DNA of 37,282 nt from Oscillospiraceae bacterium (GCA_022800665.1 JAAWQS010000024.1:1-37282), one strand, 5' to 3'; shown: positions 1 to 7,874, counted from the first letter of the stretch. A program made the numbers and translations. Notes: generated by a model not told the origin, from the letters alone.

Positions 1-52
1 CCGTATTATGAAACAAACAGTCCTCCGTAGTAAGGAGATGAAAAACTAGGTA

Positions 53-81
53 TTGAAAAAAGATGGGAAGACTGTTATAAT
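53..81 (+). promoter_or_regulatory. Sigma-A promoter, rightward
   Basis: TTGAAA at 53-58 and TATAAT at 76-81 are separated by 17 bases, a near-consensus sigma-A promoter. Transcription would start near 88 and enter a hairpin-rich segment. No gene with a good ribosome site follows before the minus-strand protease gene, so the product may be a small RNA. Confidence 0.55.
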
Positions 82-83
82 AG

Positions 84-167
84 GAGCTGGCGTAGCAAAA
101 TGCTATTGTGTAGGAGCTCACTCTCCTGCATAGGGGCATGGGTGACTGCGAATCGCCCATGTCCTGC
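84..167. ncRNA. Hairpin-rich segment between convergent promoters
   Basis: The segment contains a TAGCA/TGCTA hairpin near 93-105, a GAGCT/AGCTC pairing (84-88 with 115-119), and a 9-bp stem at 136-160 (arms CATGGGTGA and TCGCCCATG) that can extend to GCA/TGC at 128-130 and 165-167. A promoter points into it from each side, so complementary RNAs could be made. A hydrophobic open frame starts at ATG 138 but has no properly spaced ribosome site. It may be a small RNA or a degenerate type I toxin-antitoxin unit. I do not recognise an RNA family. Confidence 0.3.
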
Positions 168-191
168 CTTATTATTTGCCTCGTTGTTGTT

Positions 192-220
192 ATCATACCA
201 CGTTTTCCTCGACTTGACAA
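192..220 (-). promoter_or_regulatory. Sigma-A promoter, leftward
   Basis: Read on the minus strand, TTGTCA (220-215) and TATGAT (197-192) are separated by 17 bases. It faces the rightward promoter at 53-81, so the two transcripts would overlap across roughly 88-185. Confidence 0.5.
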
Positions 221-257
221 GTATTTTCTTTTTTGGGTAAAAATTATTTCTGTTGGG

Positions 258-365
258 AAACCCCTCAGTCACGCTTCGCGCTCCCCTTTCAGGGGAGCCT
301 TTTTTGATGCCGCGCCTCCAAAGCCTCCCCTGAAAGGGGAGGGGGACCGCTTGCGGTGGTGGGGT
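258..365. repeat. Palindromic interspersed repeat (MITE/RPT-like)
   Basis: Two imperfect inverted arms, each beginning with AACCCC and carrying CTCCCCTTTCAGGGGAG, flank a short centre. The left arm is 259-303 and the right arm 321-365, read inward. Each arm also contains its own CCCCTttcAGGGG hairpin. There is no coding capacity. The layout is that of a non-autonomous mobile repeat; copy number cannot be judged from this window. Confidence 0.5.
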
Positions 366-421
366 TCCTCGGATGAGCTGCACTCCACGTCCCTCCGCTC
401 AGGCAGAAATTTTTCCTGTCC

Positions 422-2134
422 CTACAGCTCCCGCATCAGATTGAAGCTCTGCATCAGCTGCACCGACCCGTATCCCCACTGGTTGTTGGGATACTCCATA
501 TCGGACCGCCGCAGGCAGCCCCGGATGAGATACGCCCGGATCTGATACGTCCCCATGGACGGATCGTTCCCCTCCCGGATGCCCCACTGCAGCAGCAGGG
601 CGCAGATGCCCGCCAGCACCGCCGCCGCCGCGCTGGTGCCGCTCATGATACCGGGGCCGAAGGGATAGATGCCCCCCACCCCCACGCCGGGGGCCGTCAG
701 GTCCGGCAGAATCCGTCCGTCCCAGGCCGGGCCCCTGGAGGACTTGGCATAGAGGCTCTTGCTGGCGCTGTCGTAGGCCCCGCAGCAGATGACCCCCACG
801 GCGGAGGCGGGACAGGTGATGGTATAGTCCGGCGTGGCGGCCAGGAACTCCACGGTGGGGGAGACAAAGCCCGTCATAGGAAGCCAGACCTGATAGCTCC
901 CGTTGAGCAGGATGTCCCCGTGGAGCCCGACGGTCCACACGCCGGGGGTGGCCCCCAGAATCCGGATCACCGACAGCTGTCCGCCGCTTCCCTCCACCGG
1001 GAAGTGGTACTCGATCTGCACCCGCGCGGCCTCCAATACCAATTTTACGTCTATAGCGGGGGACGGCCCCGGCCTGGCCGGAACCCGGCCCACCAGCTCC
1101 CCGGAGGGGGAGCGCACCGACACCGACAGCCGGTCCGCCACCGTGTTCCAGACGGCCAGGTACACGTCTCCCGCCCGCTCCCCCACTTTGATGTCCACCT
1201 GTCCCGGCTTCTCCCCCGGCTGCAGGATGCCGCCGGTGTGGTGGCGGGCCTCCGCCTCGTTGCCCGCCGCCGCGCACAGGCACACCCCCTGCTGGATGGA
1301 CACTCCGCCCAGATATTCCTCAAAGACGCTGTAGCCGTCGTGACTGCCGGCGTTGGTCCCCAGCCCGATGCAGATGGCCACCGGACGGTCCAGCTCCCGC
1401 GCCTTGCGGAGAATGTACTCCACCCCCAGCATGACGGCGGTGGACTCGTAGGCATTTTCCTGGCCGGCGGGGACGCAGTATTTTTTCCGGTAGAAGGGCC
1501 GGGCCTTTTTCAGCTTCACGGCGATGATCTCCGCGTCCGGAGCCGCGCCGGAAAAATCCTCCGTCTCCCGCCCGGCGGCCACCGAGGCCAGAAATGTACC
1601 GTGGCCGTCCTCGTCCCGCTCCGGAACCAGGTCATAGGGGGTCTCGGAGGCCAGGGCGGCGTCGATGTCCGCCTTGCTGTACTCCCGGCCCAGCAGAAAA
1701 CCGGGGGGCGGGTCCCCCTCCGCCGTCTGGTCGTAGATGTACTGGATTTTACTGCTGCCGTCGGCGTAGCGGAACACGTCCTGGGTGTAGTCAATGCCCG
1801 TGTCCACAAAGCCCAGCAGCACCCCCCGGCCCTTCAGGTTCAGATAGGGCTGGCTGTGGACCTGGGAGACCCCCGCCGCATCCAGGGCCGGACGGTCCAG
1901 CAGCCCCAGCACCACCGGCACAGAGCTGACAAAGGCCGTCCCCAGCGCCTCTGACAGCCGCTGGAAATTCTCCTCCTTTACATAACCCAGCACATACCGT
2001 CCCGCCAGCGTCTGGCCCAGCACCACGTCGCTGGAAGTTTTCGCGTATGCAAAAAAATTCTCCGTGGCCCGCGCCACGAAATCCACAGTATCCGGCGCCT
2101 GGATGAACTCCAACGCCTCCGGTGACAAACGCAT
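422..2134 (-). CDS. Csp-type subtilisin-like germination protease (second copy)
   Basis: This is a 570-residue S8 family serine protease of the Csp type, which in spores cleaves the propeptide of the cortex-lytic enzyme SleC. The triad is intact: Asp111 (VDTGID), His178 (DGHGTF) and Ser501 (SGTSAA), with the oxyanion Asn in AAAGNE. The roughly 95-residue N-terminal part resembles the Csp prodomain, and the large segment between His and Ser matches the jelly-roll insertion of the family. The ATG at 2134 is chosen because it follows the stop of the upstream protease by two bases; the longer frame would only re-read the upstream gene's end. It is the second gene of a two-gene operon divergent from sleC. 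In C. difficile CspC and CspA are pseudoproteases; here the residues look catalytic. Assignment to A, B or C cannot be made from this view. Confidence 0.88.
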   Translation of the reverse strand: MRLSPEALEFIQAPDTVDFVARATENFFAYAKTSSDVVLGQTLAGRYVLGYVKEENFQRLSEALGTAFVSSVPVVLGLLDRPALDAAGVSQVHSQPYLNLKGRGVLLGFVDTGIDYTQDVFRYADGSSKIQYIYDQTAEGDPPPGFLLGREYSKADIDAALASETPYDLVPERDEDGHGTFLASVAAGRETEDFSGAAPDAEIIAVKLKKARPFYRKKYCVPAGQENAYESTAVMLGVEYILRKARELDRPVAICIGLGTNAGSHDGYSVFEEYLGGVSIQQGVCLCAAAGNEAEARHHTGGILQPGEKPGQVDIKVGERAGDVYLAVWNTVADRLSVSVRSPSGELVGRVPARPGPSPAIDVKLVLEAARVQIEYHFPVEGSGGQLSVIRILGATPGVWTVGLHGDILLNGSYQVWLPMTGFVSPTVEFLAATPDYTITCPASAVGVICCGAYDSASKSLYAKSSRGPAWDGRILPDLTAPGVGVGGIYPFGPGIMSGTSAAAAVLAGICALLLQWGIREGNDPSMGTYQIRAYLIRGCLRRSDMEYPNNQWGYGSVQLMQSFNLMREL

Positions 2135-2136
2135 TC

Positions 2137-3693
2137 CTACAGCCCCCTTTCCAGATGATCCACCAGCTCGCGCATGGTCCCGCACAGGTTCAGCCGCCCG
2201 TACCCCCACTGGGGATTGGGATAGGACAGGAACGGACTGCGCAGGGCGCCTTTGCACAGAAACGCCTTTACCCGCTGGCCGTAGAGAAACAGGTCGTTTC
2301 CCTGCACGATGCCCCACTCCATCATCAACGCCGCCGCGCCGGAGACAAAGGGCGCGGCCATGCTGGTACCGGTGTACACGTCGTAGCCGCCCCCCGGTTT
2401 GGCCGAGCGCACCGCCTCCGCCGGAGCCGCCAGGTCCAGCAGCACCCGCCCGGCGCAGTCCTGGTCCCCCCGCCCGGAGAAGGGGCTGACCGTCTCCGTC
2501 TCCGGACGGAAGCCCCCTACGGAGATGGGATACATGGCCGTGGCCGGGAGGGTGATGGTGAGGTCCGGCTCCGGCTGGAGAAAGGCCGTGCGGTCGCTGA
2601 CCTCCTCCACCGTGGGCAGCCAGATATCAAAGCGTCCGTCGGACACCCGCTTTCCCTGGCACCGCAGCCGCCACAGGCCGTCCAGACCGCCCGGCGGGGC
2701 CTCCAGCAGAAACATGGCCTCCTGGGACGCGCTGTAGTGGGTGGGGACGCCGTAGAACACCGACACCCGGATGGACCCGAACCGCATAAACCGGGTTCCC
2801 TCGCTCAGCGGCCCGGTGGACTGCCCGTTGGGAAGCGTCAGGTCGAAGACCGCCTCGTCGGCGAAGCTCTTCCACAGGGACAGATAGACCAGCTCCCGCC
2901 GGGTGGAAATGGTAAATTCCGCGTCCACATTTCCACCCTCGATGAGCCTGCCCCGGAAGTGGTGCGCGCCGCTGCCCTCGTTCCCGGCAGCGCACACCAC
3001 CACGCTCCGGCCCCGCTGGGCGGACTGGTCGATATAGGACTCAAAGAGGGTCTGGCCCTGGTGGGACCCGCAGTTGGTGCCATAGCTCAGGTTGATCACG
3101 CAGGGCATCCCCCGCGCCTCCGCCTGGTCCAGTATGAATTTCACCGCCCGCATAATATCCGTGGTCCGGGAACTGGCCAGCTTCACCGCCGCAATGGACG
3201 CGCCGGGCGCCGCGCCGCTGCGTCCGGCGGCAATGGCCGCCACCGCAGTGCCGTGGCCGGTCTCCCCGGAGACGGAGACCAGACCGGCGGCAATCTCCTC
3301 CCCGGTATAGGCCGCGCCGTGGAGAAAGCCCTCCGGCGGGGTCCCCTCCGCCGTCATGTCCCAGAACGCAACCACCCGGCTGGTTCCATCCTCCCCCAGA
3401 AATTCCGGGTGGCTGAGGTCCAGCCCTGAGTCCGCAAAGCCGATGAGCACCCCTTTGCCCGTCAGCCCCAGGCCGTTCTCCCGCTGGACCGGCGGGATGC
3501 AGGCCGCATCCATGCTCCGGTCCGCCAGCGGGCTGAGGTACCGGACCGGCTCGTAAAATGTCACCTGCTGGTACTCCAGCAGCCGGGAGGCGGGGATGGC
3601 CTCCAGCTCCATGATGGCGAACTGCGCGTCCAGCAGCTCTGTGGGGTAGCCCAGAGAGAGTATGTCCCCGGTGTATTTGATGATATATTCCAT
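2137..3693 (-). CDS. Csp-type subtilisin-like germination protease (first copy)
   Basis: This 518-residue S8 protease of the Csp family is a probable activator of SleC in the spore. The N-terminal prodomain (about 1-75) begins with a YIIKYTGD motif seen in Csp proteins. The triad is Asp88 (FADSGLD), His147 (TGHGTA) and Ser444 (TGTSMAAP), with Asn in CAAGNEG. A beta-rich insertion lies between the His and Ser blocks. An AGGAGG ribosome site (3704-3699) precedes ATG 3693. Like the downstream copy it has no signal peptide, in keeping with mother-cell synthesis of Csp proteins. It shares an 83-bp divergent control region with sleC, so the pair is probably made with sleC during sporulation (inference from family knowledge). 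Confidence 0.9.
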   Translation of the reverse strand: MEYIIKYTGDILSLGYPTELLDAQFAIMELEAIPASRLLEYQQVTFYEPVRYLSPLADRSMDAACIPPVQRENGLGLTGKGVLIGFADSGLDLSHPEFLGEDGTSRVVAFWDMTAEGTPPEGFLHGAAYTGEEIAAGLVSVSGETGHGTAVAAIAAGRSGAAPGASIAAVKLASSRTTDIMRAVKFILDQAEARGMPCVINLSYGTNCGSHQGQTLFESYIDQSAQRGRSVVVCAAGNEGSGAHHFRGRLIEGGNVDAEFTISTRRELVYLSLWKSFADEAVFDLTLPNGQSTGPLSEGTRFMRFGSIRVSVFYGVPTHYSASQEAMFLLEAPPGGLDGLWRLRCQGKRVSDGRFDIWLPTVEEVSDRTAFLQPEPDLTITLPATAMYPISVGGFRPETETVSPFSGRGDQDCAGRVLLDLAAPAEAVRSAKPGGGYDVYTGTSMAAPFVSGAAALMMEWGIVQGNDLFLYGQRVKAFLCKGALRSPFLSYPNPQWGYGRLNLCGTMRELVDHLERGL

Positions 3694-3702
3694 GTGCGCC
3701 TC

Positions 3703-3722
3703 CTGTCCCAGCGGCGGGACAG
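3703..3722. promoter_or_regulatory. Hairpin in the csp leader
   Basis: CTGTCCC (3703-3709) and GGGACAG (3716-3722) form a perfect 7-bp stem with a 6-base loop. In the csp mRNA the stem abuts and overlaps by two bases the AGGAGG ribosome site, so it could limit initiation. It could equally be a DNA operator between the divergent genes. Confidence 0.4.
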
Positions 3723-3742
3723 TGGCTAACCGGCCCCGCCCG

Positions 3743-3758
3743 CATAGAATACTATATG
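3743..3758. promoter_or_regulatory. Overlapping SigE-like -10 elements for sleC and csp
   Basis: CATAGAAT at 3743-3750 (plus strand) is one mismatch from the SigE -10 CATACAAT. On the opposite strand CATATAGT (3758-3751) resembles the same element. Neither has a clear -35. Sporulation-sigma control is expected because sleC and csp genes are SigE-dependent in C. difficile; this is a suggestion only. Confidence 0.3.
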
Positions 3759-3776
3759 GAAAGGAGGACTGCCGTT

Positions 3777-5015
3777 ATGAATCCAGCTTACATAGACAGA
3801 GGCGATCTGCAAATTTTTGTCACAGCGGGGGAGGACCCCCAGCCCATTCCCGACGCACGGGTGCGCATCACGGACCCGGAGAATGGCCGGATTTTGGAGG
3901 AGGCCGTCACCGACGCCTCCGGCCAGACCCCATTTATCGAACTGCCCGCCCCGCCCATCGAGTTCTCGGTGGCTGAGGGGGAGTCGGAACAGCGGCCCTA
4001 TGCCGTCTACAACGTTACCATCTCCGCCGGGGACCGGGAGACCCTCCACATCGGCGGCGTGGAGGTGATGCCCACAGGCCGGTCCATCCAGCGGGCGGCC
4101 CTGGCCCCCGCCCGGACCGGCGGGTTCAATGTGCGCAACCTGCGCCTGGCGCCCCATGCCCTCTGGGGCAATCCCGTGGCCCAGGAGCCGGAGGAGCAGG
4201 TCAAACCCCTGCCGGAACCGGGGGGCCTGGTGGTACTGCCGGAGCCGGTGATCCCGGAGTTCGTGGTGGTCCACGACGGACGGCCCGACGACGCCTCCGC
4301 CCCCAACTACTGGGTCCGGTTCAAGGACTACATCAAAAACGTGGCGTGCAGCGAAATTTATTCCACCTGGAAGACAGAGGCCATCAAAGCCAATGTCCTG
4401 GCGATCCTCTCCTTCACCCTCAACCGGGTGTACACCGAGTGGTATCGCGGGAAGGGGTACGACTTCACCGTCACCAGCTCCACCGCCTTCGACCAGTCCT
4501 TTTCCTACGGACGGACGATTTTTGAAGAAATCGGCGTGGTGGTGGACGATCTCTTCACCACCTACATCACCAAGGAGGGCATCGCCCAGCCCCTGTTCAC
4601 CCAGTATTGCGACGGGCGGCGTGTCCAGTGCGGCGGGCTGAGCCAGTGGGGTTCCCAGGCCCTGGGCGAGCAGGGCTGGGACGCGGTGAGCATCCTGCGG
4701 AAATATTACGGCGCGGAGATCTATCTGAAAAGCGCGGAGCGTGTGGAGGGCGTCCCTCTGTCCTACGGCGGCGAGGTCCTCTCCCCCGGCAGCGAGGGGG
4801 AGGCGGTGCGGACTATTCAGGAACAGCTCAACCGTATCTCCCAGAACTATCCTGCCATTCCCAAAGCCCCGGCGGACGGGATCTACGGTCCCGCCACGCA
4901 GGCGGCAGTGCTGGAGTTCCAGAAAATCTTCCACCTGCCCCAGACCGGCAGCGTGGATTTTGCCGGGTGGTATGAGATTTCCAACGTCTATGTGGCGGTG
5001 ACGAATATGGCGTAG
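3777..5015 (+). CDS. sleC: Spore cortex-lytic enzyme SleC
   Basis: This is a 412-residue pre-pro cortex-lytic enzyme that degrades spore cortex peptidoglycan after cleavage by Csp. From N to C terminus: a beta-rich pro-region (about 1-150) with the LPAPPIEFS segment, a SpoIID/LytB-like catalytic domain (about 155-310) with blocks such as VVHDGRPDDASAPNYW, FKDYIKNVACSEIY and LTQYCDG-type FTQYCDG, and a C-terminal peptidoglycan-binding domain (about 335-405; VRTIQEQLNRIS, DGIYGPAT). The length fits clostridial SleC (about 420-440), and these blocks match my recollection of C. difficile SleC closely. ATG 3777 is chosen for the AAGGAGG at 3761-3767. The two Csp genes lie back to back with it, so protease and substrate are genetically linked. 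Confidence 0.93.
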   Translation: MNPAYIDRGDLQIFVTAGEDPQPIPDARVRITDPENGRILEEAVTDASGQTPFIELPAPPIEFSVAEGESEQRPYAVYNVTISAGDRETLHIGGVEVMPTGRSIQRAALAPARTGGFNVRNLRLAPHALWGNPVAQEPEEQVKPLPEPGGLVVLPEPVIPEFVVVHDGRPDDASAPNYWVRFKDYIKNVACSEIYSTWKTEAIKANVLAILSFTLNRVYTEWYRGKGYDFTVTSSTAFDQSFSYGRTIFEEIGVVVDDLFTTYITKEGIAQPLFTQYCDGRRVQCGGLSQWGSQALGEQGWDAVSILRKYYGAEIYLKSAERVEGVPLSYGGEVLSPGSEGEAVRTIQEQLNRISQNYPAIPKAPADGIYGPATQAAVLEFQKIFHLPQTGSVDFAGWYEISNVYVAVTNMA

Positions 5016-5033
5016 CCAAGCAGAAATTCCCCC

Positions 5034-5062
5034 TTGACGAACAGGCCGTTTTGTCGTAAACT
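5034..5062 (+). promoter_or_regulatory. Sigma-A promoter of metA T-box transcript
   Basis: TTGACG (5034-5039) and TAAACT (5057-5062) are separated by 17 bases, just downstream of the sleC stop and upstream of the T-box leader. Confidence 0.6.
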
Positions 5063-5084
5063 AAGTGCAGTTTTATTTTCAGCA

Positions 5085-5360
5085 AAGGCAGTGAAGAGAA
5101 GAGTAGGCGGTGAGATACGCAGCAGAGAGCCCGGACGGTGGAAAAGGGCGCGGAATGCACCGCTGAACATGGTCTCGGAGCCGCGCGCCGACTGGGGGCC
5201 TTCCCGCCCGCACAGGCCGCGACGGGCGCGCCCGTTACAGCGCCAGGGTATGGTTTCGTACCCGCTGAGGTCCCCGCCCCCAGGGCGCGGACGAACCAAG
5301 GTGGTACCACGGTTTTTTACAGCCGTCCTTGATGACGCTTCATCAGGGACGGCTTTTTGT
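5085..5360 (+). promoter_or_regulatory. T-box riboswitch, Met (AUG) specifier
   Basis: The leader has the conserved Stem I start GTGAAGAGAAGAGTAG near 5091, a specifier region CTGAACATGGTCTCGGAGC with AUG at 5169-5171, and the T-box bulge AACCAAGGTGGTACCACGG at 5294-5312, followed by a 15-bp terminator (5321-5354, loop CGCT) and a T run. Uncharged tRNA-Met would pair with the specifier and bulge and favour antitermination, raising metA expression when methionine is scarce. The specifier agrees with the downstream gene. Confidence 0.93.
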
Positions 5361-5404
5361 ACGTCCGCCGGCCCCGCTGCCCACAACGACAAGGAGGTTG
5401 TCCC

Positions 5405-6337
5405 ATGCCAATCCGTATTCCCAACGAACTGCCCGCCGTCAAAACCCTGACGGGTGAAAACATCTTCGTTATGACCGAAACCAGGGCCATGACCCAGGAC
5501 ATCCGGCCCCTGCGCATTCTGCTGCTGAACCTGATGCCCACGAAGATTGCCACCGAGACCCAGCTCAGCCGCCTGCTGTCCAACACGCCCCTGCAGGTGG
5601 AGCTGGAGCTGATCTGTCCCCAGGACCACATTCCCAAAAACACGCCCCAGGAGCATATGCTGGCCTTTTACCGCCACTTTGCGGACGTCAGGGACCGCAA
5701 TTTTGACGGCATGGTCATCACCGGCGCGCCGGTGGAGCGCCTGCCCTTTGAAGATGTGGAATACTGGCCGGAGCTGTGCGAAATCATGGAGTGGAGCAAG
5801 AGCCATGTCCACAGTACCTTCCATATCTGCTGGGGGGCGCAGGCGGGGCTGTACTACCACTACGGCATCCAGAAATATCCACTGGAACAAAAGCTCTTCG
5901 GCGTGTTCCCCCACGTGGTGGAGCGCAGGAGCAATATGCTTTTCCGCGGCAGCGACGACGTCTTTATGGTCCCCCACTCCCGGCACACCACCGTCCGCCG
6001 GGAGGATGTGGAGCAGGTCCCCGGCCTGAAGATTCTGGCCACGTCCCCGGAGGCGGGTATCTATGCCCTGTCCACAGAGAGCGGACGGCAGATTTTTATT
6101 ACCGGCCACAGCGAGTACGATGCCCTTACGCTGGAACAGGAGTATCTGCGGGACAAGAACCAGGGCAAGCCCATTGCGCCGCCGAAAAACTACTATCCCA
6201 ACGACGACGACACCCAGCCCCCCAGGGTGACGTGGCGGTCCTGCGCAAACCTGCTCTACAGCAACTGGCTGAATTATTTCGTCTACCAGACAACGCCGTT
6301 TGATATCAATGAGATTCAAGGGGCAGGGCGTGCGTGA
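5405..6337 (+). CDS. metA: Homoserine O-acetyltransferase MetA
   Basis: This 310-residue MetA-family acyltransferase activates homoserine for methionine synthesis in the cytoplasm. The glutamine-amidotransferase-like core shows nucleophile Cys142 (HICWGAQ), His235 and Glu237 (TGHSEYD). Residue 111 is Glu (PVERLPFE), the residue reported to specify acetyl-CoA rather than succinyl-CoA in this family, so I call it an acetyltransferase despite the common 'succinyltransferase' label. ATG 5405 follows AAGGAGG with good spacing; the earlier in-frame ATG at 5357 lies inside the T-box terminator tail and is rejected. Expression is set by the Met T-box immediately upstream. Confidence 0.95.
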   Translation: MPIRIPNELPAVKTLTGENIFVMTETRAMTQDIRPLRILLLNLMPTKIATETQLSRLLSNTPLQVELELICPQDHIPKNTPQEHMLAFYRHFADVRDRNFDGMVITGAPVERLPFEDVEYWPELCEIMEWSKSHVHSTFHICWGAQAGLYYHYGIQKYPLEQKLFGVFPHVVERRSNMLFRGSDDVFMVPHSRHTTVRREDVEQVPGLKILATSPEAGIYALSTESGRQIFITGHSEYDALTLEQEYLRDKNQGKPIAPPKNYYPNDDDTQPPRVTWRSCANLLYSNWLNYFVYQTTPFDINEIQGAGRA

Positions 6338-6409
6338 GGGCCGTCTTCGTCAAAACGCACAGAAATGGCGGGGCAGACTGTGCAAAATTCTGAAAATTGA
6401 CTGTGTTTC

Positions 6410-6438
6410 TTGACAACAGGGCAGAGAGGGATTATTCT
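6410..6438 (+). promoter_or_regulatory. Sigma-A promoter of the MsmK-type gene
   Basis: A consensus TTGACA (6410-6415) and TATTCT (6433-6438) are spaced 17 bases apart. The predicted start near 6445 leaves an untranslated leader of about 200 bases. Confidence 0.7.
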
Positions 6439-6447
6439 AAAAGCAGC

Positions 6448-6644
6448 CTGTATGGTCATACGGGCATTCAAATCACGAGCTGCCCCGCCACTCCACAAAA
6501 ATGGCGCGGCAGACTGACAAGAAAGGATGTAACCCGCGTAGGCGTGCGGTGCGGCAGTGTGGAGACCTGCCGTAAAGGCTTGGCGGCTCCGCTCCGCCCT
6601 GCCGAGGTGAGTATTGCGGAGGCATTCTCACTAACGCCTGGAAC
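6448..6644 (+). promoter_or_regulatory. Long structured 5' leader of the MsmK-type gene
   Basis: This non-coding leader folds into several hairpins: GTATG/CATAC near 6450-6462, CTGCC-C-CGCCA with TGGCG-C-GGCAG at 6480-6511, CGGCAG/CTGCCG at 6552-6572, and GGCGG/CCGCC at 6582-6598. A last hairpin (6607-6632, GTGAG/CTCAC) holds GGAG in its loop, which is the only ribosome-site-like sequence yet lies about 22 bases before the ATG. A 16-base repeat (ATGGCGGGGCAGACTG at 6364, ATGGCGCGGCAGACTG at 6500) brackets the promoter. I do not recognise a riboswitch class. Confidence 0.4.
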
Positions 6645-7841
6645 ATGGCAACTGTTACCCTGAAAGGCGTCAAGAAGATCTATCCCCACAGCAGCGATGA
6701 CAAGAAGAAAAAGAAGAAGGCCGGGGACGCTCCGGTAAAGAAGACCAACCTGCAGATCACCGACAAAGGCGTGGTCGCGGTGCAGGAGTTCAACCTGGAC
6801 ATCGCGGATCAGGAGTTCATCGTTCTGGTCGGCCCCTCCGGTTGCGGAAAGTCCACCACCCTGCGCATGGTGGCCGGTCTGGAGGAGATCAGCGAAGGCC
6901 AGCTGCTCATTGACGGCAAGGTCGTCAACGACGTGGCCCCCAAGGACCGCGATATCGCCATGGTCTTCCAGAGCTACGCCCTGTACCCCCACATGACGGT
7001 GTACGACAACATGGCCTTCTCCCTGAAGCTGAAGAAGGTGCCCAAGGATGAGATCGACCGCAAGGTGAAGGAAGCCGCTGAGATTCTGGGCATCACCCAG
7101 TATTTGGAGCGCAAGCCCAAGGCTCTGTCCGGCGGCCAGCGCCAGCGTGTTGCCATTGGCCGCGCCATCGTCCGCGAGCCGAAGGTGTTCCTGATGGACG
7201 AACCTCTGTCCAACCTGGACGCCAAGCTCCGTAACGAGATGCGCGCTGAGATCATCAAGCTGCGCAAGAGAATCCATACCACCTTCATTTACGTCACCCA
7301 TGACCAGACCGAGGCCATGACCCTGGGCGACCGGATCGTGATTATGCGGGACGGCTTCATTCAGCAGATCGGTACCCCCCAGCAGGTGTTTGATCATCCT
7401 GCAAACCTGTTTGTGGCAGGTTTTATCGGCACTCCCATGATGAACTTCTTTGACGCTAAGCTGGAGAAGGACGGCAAGGGCTACTATGCCAGCGTGTACG
7501 GCGCCCGCGTGGACCTGCCCGCCGGCATGCAGAAGACCCTCGCCAGCCGGAACACCGCTCCCCAGGATATTACCTTGGGCATCCGCCCAGATCACCTGGA
7601 GCTGTGCGGCGCAGGCGATGAGAACGCCCTGGCCGCTACGGTGGACGTTACCGAGCTGATGGGCAGCACCATCCATATGCACGTCAACATCTCCGGCAAG
7701 GATGCGATTGTCATCCAGCCCACCTTGGACCTGTCCAGCGAGCAGAAGACCAATCTCAGCTATGGCTCCAAGATTCATGTACATTTCCCCAGCAGCGTGG
7801 TGAATCTGTTCAGCAAGGCCGACGAGAAGAGCCTTCTGTAA
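6645..7841 (+). CDS. Sugar ABC transporter ATPase, MsmK/UgpC-like
   Basis: This 398-residue ATPase belongs to the CUT1 carbohydrate-importer family (MsmK, MsmX, UgpC). It has Walker A GPSGCGKST (63-71), Q-loop VFQSYALYPHMTV, signature LSGGQRQR (161-168), Walker B VFLMDE (181-186), and a C-terminal TOBE/OB regulatory region (about 260-390; ITLGIRPDHLEL). A lysine-rich insertion (about 19-33, six consecutive Lys) separates the first two strands. No permease or binding protein adjoins it, so it is probably a shared ATPase energising several sugar importers, as MsmX does in Bacillus. ATG 6645 is the only plausible start, but its ribosome site is poor (see the leader entry). Confidence 0.93.
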   Translation: MATVTLKGVKKIYPHSSDDKKKKKKAGDAPVKKTNLQITDKGVVAVQEFNLDIADQEFIVLVGPSGCGKSTTLRMVAGLEEISEGQLLIDGKVVNDVAPKDRDIAMVFQSYALYPHMTVYDNMAFSLKLKKVPKDEIDRKVKEAAEILGITQYLERKPKALSGGQRQRVAIGRAIVREPKVFLMDEPLSNLDAKLRNEMRAEIIKLRKRIHTTFIYVTHDQTEAMTLGDRIVIMRDGFIQQIGTPQQVFDHPANLFVAGFIGTPMMNFFDAKLEKDGKGYYASVYGARVDLPAGMQKTLASRNTAPQDITLGIRPDHLELCGAGDENALAATVDVTELMGSTIHMHVNISGKDAIVIQPTLDLSSEQKTNLSYGSKIHVHFPSSVVNLFSKADEKSLL

Positions 7842-7874
7842 TAAAGTCCAGCCTGTTTCCTTTAATCCGAAGAG

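Noticed and set aside
1-50. End of an upstream gene (short frame ending TAG at 47-49)
   Set aside because: Only about 15 codons are visible and they match nothing I recognise; it cannot be told from chance.
2122-3429. Long plus-strand frame opposite the first Csp gene
   Set aside because: Pro/Arg/Gly-rich, no ribosome site or family motifs; a shadow of GC-rich codon use in the real minus-strand gene.
3726-4934. 402-codon minus-strand frame opposite sleC
   Set aside because: Antisense shadow of sleC; composition is unlike a protein and sleC motifs are unmistakable.
6468-7784. 438-codon minus-strand frame opposite the MsmK-type gene
   Set aside because: Antisense shadow; the plus-strand frame has all ABC motifs.
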